From Candidatus Enterococcus moelleringii (GTDB lineage: Bacteria > Bacillota > Bacilli > Lactobacillales > Enterococcaceae), in NCBI RefSeq assembly GCF_017377575.1, contig NZ_JAFREM010000015.1, forward strand, positions 106,117-170,116: a stretch of 64,000 nucleotides of DNA, given 5' to 3'. How positions within the stretch are numbered: the first letter of the stretch is position 1; each line of letters starts with the position of its first letter. The position numbers and the translations under genes are program-made. The notes beneath the pieces were generated by a model, which was not told the origin of the DNA, did not search any database, and saw only the letters and a program-made list of their open reading frames with translations. Positions 35,650 through 44,547 of this stretch are shown here, one piece after another.

Positions 35650-35669
35650 GCTTAAAAGGAAGAGGAACG

Positions 35670-36548
35670 ATGGAGAAGACGACAGGACAAAAAATCATTT
35701 CAAGAGTCATTGTGCCGCTGATTTTTCTAATTGGCTTGGGGATTCTTCTTTATCCGACCATCAGCAACTACCTGCTTGTCCGGTCGCAAACCATGGTGGT
35801 AGAGCACTATGAATCCCAGGTGGAGCAGCTGCCGGAAGCAAAAAAAGATGAATTGAAAAAAGGGACCGCGGAATACAACAAGTCCCGCGTTGAATCGACA
35901 CCCTCCTTAGGCAATGCCTTTAGTGAAGAAAAAGTGCAAGACACTAAAGGCAATGCTGTCGATGATGAGGGCAATCAAATTTTTGACGTGATGCAGGCGA
36001 TGCTGGGGGAATCACTAGGTACGATTGAAATTCCCAAAATCGGTCTGACCTCACCTATTTACAAGGGAACCACCGAAGATATTTTGCAAAAAGGAATTGG
36101 CTGGTTGGAAGGAAGCTCCTTGCCATCTGGCGGTGAAAGTACCCATACCGTGTTAACTGGTCATCGCGGATTGCCAACCGCTGAATTGTTCACCGATTTA
36201 CCAGAATTAAAAAAAGGCGACCAATTTGTGATTACATATTTAGATGAAAAATTGGCCTATGAAGTCGACCAGATCCTGACGGTAAAACCCGAGGATACCG
36301 AAGCCCTGCGCATCGAACCCAATCAAGACTATGCCACCCTGATCACCTGTACACCCTATATGGTGAACAGTCATCGGCTGTATGTGCGGGGTCACCGGGT
36401 ACCTTATTCAGAGGAAAAAGTTGCAGCCCAAAAGAGTACGAAGAAACAGCAGCGGAATCACTATATCATGATCGGTGCAGCTAGTTTGATCGGCTTATTG
36501 CTAATCATTTGGCTAATCAAAAGACGCAGAAAAAAGAAACAAGAATAA
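35670..36548 (+). CDS. srtC: Class C (pilin-polymerising) sortase, second copy
   Basis: A 292-residue class C sortase. It has membrane helices near residues 13-33 and 262-283. Catalytic residues are His in LTGHRGLP, Cys in TLITCTP and Arg in RLYVRGHRV. It shares long identical runs with the sortase at 28806-29735 (LVRSQTMVVEHYE, FDVMQAMLGE), so the two arose by duplication. A region near residues 70-95 is longer than in the first copy, around the expected lid. Start ATG follows AAAAGGAAGAGG. It follows a hairpin that may lower its expression. Confidence 0.95.
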   Translation: MEKTTGQKIISRVIVPLIFLIGLGILLYPTISNYLLVRSQTMVVEHYESQVEQLPEAKKDELKKGTAEYNKSRVESTPSLGNAFSEEKVQDTKGNAVDDEGNQIFDVMQAMLGESLGTIEIPKIGLTSPIYKGTTEDILQKGIGWLEGSSLPSGGESTHTVLTGHRGLPTAELFTDLPELKKGDQFVITYLDEKLAYEVDQILTVKPEDTEALRIEPNQDYATLITCTPYMVNSHRLYVRGHRVPYSEEKVAAQKSTKKQQRNHYIMIGAASLIGLLLIIWLIKRRRKKKQE

Positions 36549-36585
36549 ACTCATCGTTTTACGAATGAAAAGGGTGTGAAGGAAG

Positions 36586-37383
36586 ATGGAGATCACGATA
36601 TTATTACTAACCAAAAATGTCTTGGCAGAAACCAGTTTACCGGACAAGCTGCAGCGTTTGAATTATGAAGTGTTTTGCTCCAGCAGAATACTGACCAAAC
36701 TGAAAACCGAAGAACCGTTAGGGAACTTTCTCGACCTATTTCACTACACGATCATTAGTGAAACAGTTTCGGATGTGGAGCTGAAGCAAGTATTGCCACG
36801 CTTGAAGCAATCATCGACGGTCATTATTCGCAAGTGTGATCATAAGGACGAATCCCCAGAACGAGACAGCTGGTATGAGCAGGGGGTAAGATACTGGGTC
36901 TCCAATGACTCCTCCTTTGAAGAGCTGCGAGAAATCATGATTGATTCAGTCTTAGAAATGAACGACGCGGAAATCCTAGAAGCCAATCAAGAATGGAAGG
37001 AACAAAGACTAACCCTGCTGATTCAAGAAGCCGAAAATGGAAAAAAACGTTCTATGTCCACTATCCCGCTAAAACCAGTGGAGCGAGCGATCCTGGATCG
37101 TTTGTACCAGTCCAAAGGCGAACTGGTTTCTAGAGAGGAAATGTGCAAACATCTATGGAATGGTGAAAGCAACAATTCAACGATGGTGAGCTTGTCCTCC
37201 TCTATTAATGGCATGCGCAGGAAGTTTCAACAAGAAGGACTGCCAGCTGATACAGTCCAAACAGTTTGGCGCAAAGGGTATCGCTTAGCAGATTATTTCT
37301 TCTTGATTTACAGCAGTGATGCGGAGATATGTGAAGATGCCAGACAAGTAGGCCGCTTTAAAGTCTTAACAAATCCAACCTAA
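36586..37383 (+). CDS. Atypical winged-helix regulator (OmpR-type DNA-binding domain)
   Basis: A 265-residue protein with a receiver-like N-terminal half (about 1-120) that lacks the acidic pair and phosphorylatable Asp. Residues about 155-240 are an OmpR/PhoB-type winged helix: PLKPVERAILDRLYQSKGELVSREEMCKHLW and a C-terminal wing in VWRKGYRL. It lies 37 bases after the second sortase and is followed by a paralogue. Such proteins cannot be ordinary phospho-dependent regulators. Position at the end of the pilus operon suggests autogenous or pilus control, which is inference. Confidence 0.82.
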   Translation: MEITILLLTKNVLAETSLPDKLQRLNYEVFCSSRILTKLKTEEPLGNFLDLFHYTIISETVSDVELKQVLPRLKQSSTVIIRKCDHKDESPERDSWYEQGVRYWVSNDSSFEELREIMIDSVLEMNDAEILEANQEWKEQRLTLLIQEAENGKKRSMSTIPLKPVERAILDRLYQSKGELVSREEMCKHLWNGESNNSTMVSLSSSINGMRRKFQQEGLPADTVQTVWRKGYRLADYFFLIYSSDAEICEDARQVGRFKVLTNPT

Positions 37384-37492
37384 TGAAAGATAAAAATCAG
37401 TCAAAGGAGCAGCTGAGCTTCGGAAAAAAGCAGCGCCCGATATGGACCTCGACCTCACTTATTTAGTGAGAGAAATGAAAGGAAGTGTTTCT

Positions 37493-38209
37493 ATGCGCCC
37501 CATTTTAATCTTAACCAAGAACCTGCTGACAGAGCGTTGGCTTCAGGAGCAGCTGCAATTATTGAATTATGAAGTCTTTTGCTCAGTAACCATGCTTAAA
37601 CACCTGCAGCTCAACCCCAACCGGCCGAAAATGATCGAAAATTATCAAGCAATTATTTTCAGTGAAACGTTGACCAATCAGGAAATCCGCGAACTGCAGG
37701 ACTCAGTTGATCATGAGAACAACCTGCTGGTGCGCAAATTTAATGAAGAACCAACGATAAAAGAAAAAGAAGTGCTGGCGGATCTAGCGATTGATACTTG
37801 GATTTATGAAGATCAATCCTTAGACATTCTGCGGGAACTGTTGGCTACTCGCTTATCCCGCTGTCAAAGCAGAACCCTGAACAATGTGTTCTTCCTCTAT
37901 CAAAAGGATGATTCACCGAAAAGCTTGATGGAATTCAAAAGCGGCTTAACTAAAAAAGAACGCCTTGCCTTTGAATGCTTGATGGAAAGCGAAACAGGAC
38001 AGGTTTCCCGTGACGGTCTCTGTCACTATATCTGGAAGGGTGACTCGAACAATTCGCGGCTAACTCAAATTTCGGTGTTGATCAAACGCTTGAAGTATAA
38101 ATTGGAGGAAGCCGGCTTCCAAAACGGCATGATCGAAACCGTCTGGGGCTATGGCTACAAGCTGTCACCGAAGCTGGTGCAGTTTTATAGTCAAGAAGCG
38201 ATGCAATAA
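37493..38209 (+). CDS. Atypical winged-helix regulator, paralogue of 36586-37383
   Basis: A 238-residue protein with the same layout as its neighbour. The N-terminal part shares the pattern ILTKNLLTERWLQEQLQ and LNYEVFCS and again lacks a receiver Asp. The C-terminal winged helix (about 145-225) has LTKKERLAFECLMES, the recognition helix region HYIWKGDSNNSRL, and the wing VWGYGYKL. The start at 37493 is chosen because GAAAGGAAG is spaced correctly. An upstream in-frame ATG at 37442 has no ribosome site. A terminator follows. The two proteins could form a heterodimer. Confidence 0.82.
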   Translation: MRPILILTKNLLTERWLQEQLQLLNYEVFCSVTMLKHLQLNPNRPKMIENYQAIIFSETLTNQEIRELQDSVDHENNLLVRKFNEEPTIKEKEVLADLAIDTWIYEDQSLDILRELLATRLSRCQSRTLNNVFFLYQKDDSPKSLMEFKSGLTKKERLAFECLMESETGQVSRDGLCHYIWKGDSNNSRLTQISVLIKRLKYKLEEAGFQNGMIETVWGYGYKLSPKLVQFYSQEAMQ

Positions 38210-38218
38210 ATGAATAAA

Positions 38219-38260
38219 GCAGCCGCTGATTCGAGTTACACAATCAGCGGCTGCTATTTT
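38219..38260 (+). terminator. Rho-independent terminator closing the pilus region
   Basis: GCAGCCGCTGATT pairs perfectly with AATCAGCGGCTGC across a 10-base loop, followed by TATTTTTA. Confidence 0.92.
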
Positions 38261-38274
38261 TATATTTCTAACCA

Positions 38275-38350
38275 TTTGTCCATCAACCTATGACAAAAGC
38301 TAGACAACGATACTTCTTTGTCCATCTCCGGATGACAAAGAAGTTGTTTT
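38275..38350 (+). promoter_or_regulatory. Two tandem hairpins sharing TTTGTCCATC, upstream of the PTS operon
   Basis: The first hairpin is TTTGTCCAT/ATGACAAA (38275-38297). The second is ACTTCTTTGTCCATC/GATGACAAAGAAGT (38312-38344), followed by TTGTTTTTG. Both share TTTGTC-CAT and ATGACAAA arms. They could be operators for a dimeric regulator or leader hairpins. The regulator at 41606-43348 is a candidate partner. Confidence 0.55.
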
Positions 38351-38420
38351 TGATTTTAGGGGAACAAGTTAAGATGGGTACATAAGAAAGAAAACAAACG
38401 TAAAACAAAAGGAGCACATT

Positions 38421-38864
38421 ATGGATAAATTAACCGAAAAAGACGCAAATTTTCAATTGGAAGCGAATACGCAAAAGGAAGTTTTACAGCAGTTAGCTGA
38501 GCTGGCCTTTGAACGAGGTAAGGTAGCAGATGCCGAAACCTTTTATCAAGAGCTGTGCAACAGAGAAGAAGAAAGTACGACTGGATTTGGGAACGGAGTA
38601 GCAATCCCCCACGCTCGTCACAGTATCGTAAAAGAAGCTGGAGTCTTAGTGGCCCGCACGCAGAACGAGATTGAATGGAAGGCGATGGACGATGAGCCAG
38701 TCAACGTATTCATTTGTTTGATTGCACCGGATGATCAAAATGATTTCCACTTAAAGACCTTATCAAAGATTTCACGACGTTTGATTCACGACGATTTTAT
38801 CGACACGTTAAAACATGCTTCGCAGCCAGAAGTATTGGAAGCCATAAACCAAATCATAGTATAG
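38421..38864 (+). CDS. PTS fructose/mannitol-family EIIA component
   Basis: A 147-residue soluble phosphocarrier (PTS_EIIA_2). The phosphorylated His64 lies in VAIPHARH. The rest matches the family (FICLIAPDDQNDFHLKTLSKISRRL). It passes phosphate from HPr to the EIIBC protein encoded 12 bases downstream. Start ATG follows AAAGGAGCAC. The substrate is discussed under the operon. Confidence 0.93.
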   Translation: MDKLTEKDANFQLEANTQKEVLQQLAELAFERGKVADAETFYQELCNREEESTTGFGNGVAIPHARHSIVKEAGVLVARTQNEIEWKAMDDEPVNVFICLIAPDDQNDFHLKTLSKISRRLIHDDFIDTLKHASQPEVLEAINQIIV

Positions 38865-38876
38865 GAGGAAATAAAA

Positions 38877-40358
38877 ATGGGAAAGTACAAAATTGTTGCG
38901 ATCACGAACTGTCCAGCCGGAATTGCGCATACCTACATGGTAGCCGAAGCCTTTGAAAAACGGGCACGGGAATTAGGGCACGAAATTCATGTAGAAACGC
39001 AAGGGGCCAGCGGGGTAGAAGATCAACTGACCGAACAACAGATTGCGGAAGCGGATTATGTCATTTTGGCGATGGGTAAGTCACTGACCGATTCCGATCG
39101 GGCACGATTTAATGGTAAAAAAGTGGTTAACTTGAAGGTAAGTGATGCTTTGAAGGAAGCCAAAACAATTTTTGATCATTTAGAAGAACGTTCGGTACTT
39201 TTCGAAGGTGAAAAACCAAATGTGAAGCTAGGCAAACAAAATACACCGCAAGGCTCCATCATGTCTCACTTGATGGCTGGGATCTCGGCTGCCTTACCAT
39301 TCGTAATCGGCGGCGGGGTATTAGTAGCAATGGCCAACGTGTTAATGCGTTTTGGCTTTGCGTATACAGGATTTGAAGATGGCGGCGCATCATTTGCTTG
39401 GATCATGGAGCAGGTGGGGTATCTTGGCTTTAAATTTATGATCCCGATCATGGGTGCATATATCGCTAACAGCATTGGCGACAAGCCAGCTTTGGCACCG
39501 GCATTTATTGTGACTTATTTTGCTAATGACAACACCATGCTGGGAACTGAATCCGGCTGTGGCTTCCTTGGAGCGATCTTCTTTGGTTTAACGATTGGTT
39601 ACTTTGTTAAATGGATTAAGAGCTTCAAGTATCCGCAAGCGGTGAAATCATTAATGAATTTGACGGTTATTCCGTTTCTGACGATCTTGATATTTGGTAC
39701 CTTAACCTTCTATTTAGTGGGACCGTTCTTAGGTGGTTTAATGAGCGGCATGTTGAACTTCTTGAATGGCGTACCAGCTGAATTCAAGATTCCGTTGGCC
39801 TTCTTAATCGGTGCGATGCTGGCCTTTGATATGGGTGGCCCGATTAATAAAATTGCTTGGTTCTTCTGCTTCTCACTAGTGGCCGAAAAAGTATATATCT
39901 GGTATGCCATTGTTGGGGTAGTTGCTTCTGTACCACCCGTTGCAGCCGGAATCGCTTCATTAGTTTGGCCAAAAATGTTTCCAAAAGAAGTCCGGGACAC
40001 AGCCGCTTCAGCGATTGTCGTTGGGGCAACCGTGGCGACTGAGCCAGCGATTCCTTTTGCCATGGCTGATCCAATTCCTATGATTGCAGCCAATACCTTG
40101 TCCGGCGGTTTGACTGGTGTGGTGACGATTCTATTGGGGATTGAACGACTAGCACCAGGTATCGGTATCTTTGATCCATTGCTTGGTTTGATGACTCCAG
40201 GTTGGGCTTTCTATCTGGCTTACGCTTTTGGTGTCGGCACCAACATTCTGTTCATTGTTGTCTTCAAGAAAATGCGCATGAAGCATACTGCGAAGAAACT
40301 AGCGAACAAACAGCCATCCCAAGAAATCATTCAAGGGGAAATTATCGAAGAAAAATAA
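38877..40358 (+). CDS. PTS fructose-family EIIBC component
   Basis: A 493-residue permease that imports and phosphorylates a sugar-like substrate. IIB at residues 1-100 has the phosphorylated Cys12 in ITNCPAGIAHTYM. IIC at about 125-470 has some nine membrane helices with GGGVLVAMANVLMRFG and FDMGGPINK, both typical of the Fru family. A basic C-terminal tail follows. Ribosome site AGGAGG precedes the start. The next gene encodes a MalY/PatB-type PLP enzyme rather than a sugar-phosphate kinase, so fructose is unlikely to be the true substrate. Confidence 0.93.
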   Translation: MGKYKIVAITNCPAGIAHTYMVAEAFEKRARELGHEIHVETQGASGVEDQLTEQQIAEADYVILAMGKSLTDSDRARFNGKKVVNLKVSDALKEAKTIFDHLEERSVLFEGEKPNVKLGKQNTPQGSIMSHLMAGISAALPFVIGGGVLVAMANVLMRFGFAYTGFEDGGASFAWIMEQVGYLGFKFMIPIMGAYIANSIGDKPALAPAFIVTYFANDNTMLGTESGCGFLGAIFFGLTIGYFVKWIKSFKYPQAVKSLMNLTVIPFLTILIFGTLTFYLVGPFLGGLMSGMLNFLNGVPAEFKIPLAFLIGAMLAFDMGGPINKIAWFFCFSLVAEKVYIWYAIVGVVASVPPVAAGIASLVWPKMFPKEVRDTAASAIVVGATVATEPAIPFAMADPIPMIAANTLSGGLTGVVTILLGIERLAPGIGIFDPLLGLMTPGWAFYLAYAFGVGTNILFIVVFKKMRMKHTAKKLANKQPSQEIIQGEIIEEK

Positions 40359-40364
40359 CCCAAG

Positions 40365-40401
40365 GCAGCGTGAGCGAAGAGTCCATCTTTTCTCACGCTG
40401 C
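40365..40401 (+). other. Intercistronic hairpin
   Basis: GCAGCGTGAG pairs with CTCACGCTGC across a 17-base loop between the EIIBC and PLP-enzyme genes. No T run follows, so it is likely an mRNA processing or stability element. Confidence 0.6.
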
Positions 40402-40425
40402 TATACTTAGGTGGAGGTAAGACGG

Positions 40426-41616
40426 ATGAGTTATGATTTTGATCGGATGATTGAACGCAAAAATACCTACAGTACCCAGTGGGATTATATTGAAGATCGG
40501 TTCGGCCGGTCGGATTTACTGCCTTTTTCCATTTCAGATACTGATTTTCAAGCACCGAATGAAATTCTGGAAGAACTGAGAAGAGTAGTAGATCATGGAG
40601 TGTTTGGCTATAGCCGCTGGAATCACGAGGATTATAAGCAGACCATCAGCAGATACTATAAGAACGCCCATCAAACAGAAGTTCAAAGTGATTGGGTAGT
40701 TTACAGCCCAAGTGTGCTGTACAGCATTTCGGTACTATTGCGTCAGCTGACGAAGGAACAGGAGAATGTGTTAGTCTTTGATCCTATGTACGACGCTTTT
40801 ATTAATGTCGTTGAGAAAAATAATCGGAAGCTGGTTACCGTACCTTTGAATCGGGAAACCAATTACGAAATCGATTTTGCCCTGTTTGAGGAAAAAGCGG
40901 CCCAATGTCAGGTGTTTTTACTATGTTCTCCTCACAATCCTACCGGAAAAGTTTTTTCTAAGGGGGAAATGGACGAGCTGATCAGGATTTGCCAAAAGTA
41001 TCAAGTAACTATCATTAGTGACGAGATTCACAGTGATGTGATTTTATTCAGAAACACCCATTACCCATTGCTGAATTGGTACAATAAGTATGAGCACTTA
41101 ATCATTGTCAGCTCGGCTTCCAAGACCTTTAATATCCCAGGATTGGGGGGATCCTATGCGCTGATTCCTTCCAAAGAATTAAGAGAGGCTTTTTTAGTTC
41201 AGACCAAAGAGCGGGATTTTGTCAATTCGCCAAGTATTATGGGCATGACTGCGACTATGACAGCATACAATCATTGTCAGGACTATACGGCTGCCTTAGT
41301 GTCTTATATTGAAGGAAACATGACTTATTTAGCCAATTATCTTGAGTGTGAGCTGCCAGAAATTGCTTTCCAGCTGCCCCAGGCGACTTATCTGGCTTGG
41401 CTGGATGTCCGCGGGTTAGGCTATTCTTCCGAGAAACTTCAGGAAGGCTTGGTAAATGTCGGTAAAGTAGGGATCATGCGAGGCGAAGTATATGGTGAAA
41501 ATGGCCGAGGATTTCTACGAATGAACCTTGGCTGTCCCCGAGCAAAAATGATTGAAGGCTTAGAACGCATGAAGCAGTCGTTGGACTACTTGAAGGATGA
41601 AAGCTATGTTAAATGA
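40426..41616 (+). CDS. MalY/PatB-type PLP-dependent aminotransferase or C-S beta-lyase
   Basis: A 396-residue fold-type I PLP enzyme. The cofactor Lys233 lies in SSASKTFNIPG, with Asp199 in IISDEIHSD. The substrate-phosphate loop is CSPHNPTGKVF at about 167-177. The N-terminal WDYIEDRFGRSDLLPF and SISDTDFQ are those of the PatB/MalY branch, which cleaves cystathionine and other cysteine S-conjugates to pyruvate, ammonia and a thiol. The start at 40426 follows GTGGAGGT. The 3' end overlaps the regulator gene by 11 bases. Context with a PTS and an M20 peptidase suggests catabolism of an imported conjugate. Confidence 0.88.
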   Translation: MSYDFDRMIERKNTYSTQWDYIEDRFGRSDLLPFSISDTDFQAPNEILEELRRVVDHGVFGYSRWNHEDYKQTISRYYKNAHQTEVQSDWVVYSPSVLYSISVLLRQLTKEQENVLVFDPMYDAFINVVEKNNRKLVTVPLNRETNYEIDFALFEEKAAQCQVFLLCSPHNPTGKVFSKGEMDELIRICQKYQVTIISDEIHSDVILFRNTHYPLLNWYNKYEHLIIVSSASKTFNIPGLGGSYALIPSKELREAFLVQTKERDFVNSPSIMGMTATMTAYNHCQDYTAALVSYIEGNMTYLANYLECELPEIAFQLPQATYLAWLDVRGLGYSSEKLQEGLVNVGKVGIMRGEVYGENGRGFLRMNLGCPRAKMIEGLERMKQSLDYLKDESYVK

Positions 41617-43348
41617 AAGACAATACATCATAATCGAATTGCTGACGAAAGCACCGTCGCCGATTCGCGCCGATGAAATTGCCAAAATCGTGGTGAAATC
41701 AAAACGAACCATTATGCGGGATCTTTCCAGCATTAAATTGTTTTTGGAAACCAATAATGTCGGCGAACTGATCGTTCGTCCCGAGCAGCAGGGCTACACG
41801 ATCACGATTACCAACTATGATCGTTATGAAGAACTGATGATGAAAAATATTAACGATGAACAAGTCATTTTGTATCAGCTGATTATGAATGACTATGTGA
41901 CGATCGAATATTTAGCCGATTTGCTGTTTGTTTCCCGAATCACTGCTTCGGAAAAAATGGGCGTAATCAAGGAAATGTATTCTTCGGTTTTAAATATCGT
42001 GGTGTCCCATAAAGGCCATCACCTAGCAGAATCGGATGTCACAAAATGCTTTTTGTTAAGCAATTTGGTGGGAACGAATCTGAAATATTATCTGGAGCTG
42101 GCTAACGTTACCCCGGAAAAGTATGAGCTGCTTTTGTCCCAGCTAAAGCATTCCAAGCATGTGGGGGATTATTTTCCTAATGTGATGGAAAGCCAGTTAG
42201 CCAATCTGTTTATTGCCTGTATGCTGTATCCAAATTCTGCGGCAGAAGAGAATGAAGATTTTGAATACCTTTATGAAGCTTGCGGGTTGGCTTACACACC
42301 GCAAACGATTGGCAGTCTCAGTATGCTTTCTGATTATTGTGTCGAAACCAATTTGAATCTAACAATTAATCAAATTCAGCGGGTGCTGCAGGTAATTGAG
42401 CAGGAAAACAGCATTACCTTCCCGAATGTTGAGCTGTCCAAGCAGCTGTACCACCATTTGAAGCGAATTTTGTGCTATCCGACTTTTTTGAAGAACAAAG
42501 AAATTCATAATATCTCGAATATTAAGGCGCTCTATCCTTTTGCCTTTGATCTTGGCATAGTTTTTATCAATTATATGAAGAAGTTCTACGAATATCGGAT
42601 CACCAACGGCGATTTAGTTGGCTTGTATTTTACTGTGGGCATGGAAGAAATGATGAAGAAAAACCACCACATCTTGATTTATTCATTGGTCAATTCGATT
42701 GCCAATATCAATCGTCAGCTGATTGAGGCGACGATTTCCAATTGTCAGGTGGAGATTGTTGATTCGCTGCAGGAGGTAACGCTGAAGGACTATTCACTGA
42801 TTGTGAACAGCTCCGGCGAGACGCTAGATGTCCAGCTGCCGGTTTTTAAGACCGAATACATTCTTAGTGAAAATGACTTGGCCGATCTAAAAGCGATGGT
42901 GGAAAATATTAGTATTGGCTGCAATGTTCAAACGATTTTTCCGAAAGAATACAGCTTTACGTATCATGTGCAGGAGAATGAAGGCTGGTTCGAGATACTG
43001 GATCGGATATGCTCTCGTTTAGAGGAATCCCTAGTCATTTCTCGGGAGGAAGCCACGAAAATTATTGAGCGGGAAAAATCCGGCAATCCGTTACTGATCA
43101 ATAATTATTCCGTCCCTCATTGCATCAGTAAACGAGAAAATTTTGTGATCTGTATCTACGTCCATTTAGACAAACCAGTGATGGTGGAAACAACGATGGT
43201 TTCCCATGTCCTGTTGACCATGATGAATCCTAATGTGAACAAGTCCATTAACATCTTCAAATTCCTGTATCGCTATTTACAGGAGCATGAAGAACAGCTG
43301 GCGACGATCGAAAGCTATGATGAATTTATTCGTTTTGTAGAAAAGTAA
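41606..43348 (+). CDS. BglG/MtlR-type PTS-linked transcription regulator
   Basis: A 580-residue regulator. The N-terminus is an HTH_11-type helix-turn-helix (about 1-60: ADEIAKIVVKSKRTIMRDLSSIKLF), then a second HTH region near 85-130. The middle (about 180-400) resembles PRD domains. The C-terminal part (about 430-580) resembles PTS IIB- and EIIA-like modules, with PHCISKRE near residue 510 as the likely phospho-His site. Such proteins activate PTS operons according to phosphorylation. The start at 41606 is preferred because GAAGG is 9 bases upstream. It is embedded in the operon it probably controls. Confidence 0.87.
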   Translation: MLNERQYIIIELLTKAPSPIRADEIAKIVVKSKRTIMRDLSSIKLFLETNNVGELIVRPEQQGYTITITNYDRYEELMMKNINDEQVILYQLIMNDYVTIEYLADLLFVSRITASEKMGVIKEMYSSVLNIVVSHKGHHLAESDVTKCFLLSNLVGTNLKYYLELANVTPEKYELLLSQLKHSKHVGDYFPNVMESQLANLFIACMLYPNSAAEENEDFEYLYEACGLAYTPQTIGSLSMLSDYCVETNLNLTINQIQRVLQVIEQENSITFPNVELSKQLYHHLKRILCYPTFLKNKEIHNISNIKALYPFAFDLGIVFINYMKKFYEYRITNGDLVGLYFTVGMEEMMKKNHHILIYSLVNSIANINRQLIEATISNCQVEIVDSLQEVTLKDYSLIVNSSGETLDVQLPVFKTEYILSENDLADLKAMVENISIGCNVQTIFPKEYSFTYHVQENEGWFEILDRICSRLEESLVISREEATKIIEREKSGNPLLINNYSVPHCISKRENFVICIYVHLDKPVMVETTMVSHVLLTMMNPNVNKSINIFKFLYRYLQEHEEQLATIESYDEFIRFVEK

Positions 43349-43361
43349 GAGGATGACCAGC

Positions 43362-44465
43362 ATGAAGGATGTTACCGAACTATTTTTAGATTTAGTCAAA
43401 ATTTCTTCTCCCTCGAAACAAGAACGGGCAGTTGCGGATTACATTAAGGACTATTTATCAAGCTATTCAGAACTGGTGATTGTAGAAGATGAAACCGGAG
43501 AAAAAATTGGCGGTACTAGTGGGAATATAATTGTTCAGCTTCAAGGCAAAGGACCAAAGCTCTTGTTCGATGCGCATATGGATACAGTTAGTCCTTGTCA
43601 GCAGGTGAACCCACAGATTGAAAATGGGATTATCCGCAGCGATGGAACGACCGTTTTAGGTGCAGATGACAAAAGCGGTGTGGCCTTGATGTTGTCGCTG
43701 ATCGACCATTTATTGCTGGCGGATTCGTATCCGACGATCACTTTCTTGTTTACTGTCTGTGAGGAACAAAGTTTGCAGGGAGCTAAACAGCTAGACCCCA
43801 GCTATTTGCAGGAAATTGATTTTGCTTATGTGCTGGATGGCGAAGGACCGCTGGGTACGGCGGTGGTCAAAACACCGCATGGCTGTAAAGGAACTCTGCG
43901 GATTATCGGAAAAGAAGCCCATGCCGGTGTTTGTCCGGAAAAAGGAATCAATGCCTTGGCTGTCGCAGCCGAAGCGATCACCCGATTACCGCTGGGACGA
44001 GTGGATGAAGAAACCACTTGTAATATTGGCGTGGTGAAGGGCGGCAGTGCCACCAATGTCGTGATGGGCGAGATCGAGATGCAATTTGAAGCACGCAGCT
44101 TTGATCGGCTCAAATTAGAACAACTGATTGATCAGGTGAAGACGGAATTCCAGACGGTCTGCAAAAAGCACGAGGCAATTTTCGAAGAGACGCTGAGCTA
44201 TGGCACCCCTGGTTATACAATCGATGACCAAGATGAGATCATTCTACCTTTCAAAAGAGCCTGCGAGAAAAACGGCATCAGCTATCAAGGTGCGGCCTGC
44301 GGTGGTGGAAGCAACGCCAATGTGTATCAGATGCGAGGCATAAATGCAGTGAATCTATCCACGAACATGAAAAATATTCATTCGGTGGATGAAAGTATTG
44401 CTGCAGCTGATTTGGATAAGCTGTTGGAGGTTCTGCTTTCGTTGGTTGAGGAGTTTACCGGCTGA
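43362..44465 (+). CDS. M20-family metallopeptidase (peptidase T-like)
   Basis: A 367-residue zinc-dependent exopeptidase or deacylase of the PepT/YqjE type. Metal and catalytic residues are visible: His72 and Asp74 in DAHMDTV, Asp102 in GADDKSG, and Glu134/Glu135 in CEEQS. The dimerisation domain lies at about 175-285. The start at 43362 fits the AAGAGG ribosome site better than the ATG at 43353. It is the last gene of the PTS-PLP enzyme operon, so it may remove an amino acid or acyl group from the substrate before or after the PLP enzyme. Confidence 0.9.
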   Translation: MKDVTELFLDLVKISSPSKQERAVADYIKDYLSSYSELVIVEDETGEKIGGTSGNIIVQLQGKGPKLLFDAHMDTVSPCQQVNPQIENGIIRSDGTTVLGADDKSGVALMLSLIDHLLLADSYPTITFLFTVCEEQSLQGAKQLDPSYLQEIDFAYVLDGEGPLGTAVVKTPHGCKGTLRIIGKEAHAGVCPEKGINALAVAAEAITRLPLGRVDEETTCNIGVVKGGSATNVVMGEIEMQFEARSFDRLKLEQLIDQVKTEFQTVCKKHEAIFEETLSYGTPGYTIDDQDEIILPFKRACEKNGISYQGAACGGGSNANVYQMRGINAVNLSTNMKNIHSVDESIAAADLDKLLEVLLSLVEEFTG

Positions 44466-44476
44466 ACAATAAGTTT

Positions 44477-44520
44477 AAGAAGCATCGATTCGCGGAGTTC
44501 GGGAATCGATGCTTCTTTTT
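44477..44520 (+). terminator. Rho-independent terminator of the PTS/PLP/M20 operon
   Basis: AAGAAGCATCGATTC pairs perfectly with GAATCGATGCTTCTT, followed by T residues. It lies between convergent genes and may act weakly in both directions. Confidence 0.92.
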
Positions 44521-44547
44521 GGTTTCAATTTTACTTAGGAAGAGTTT

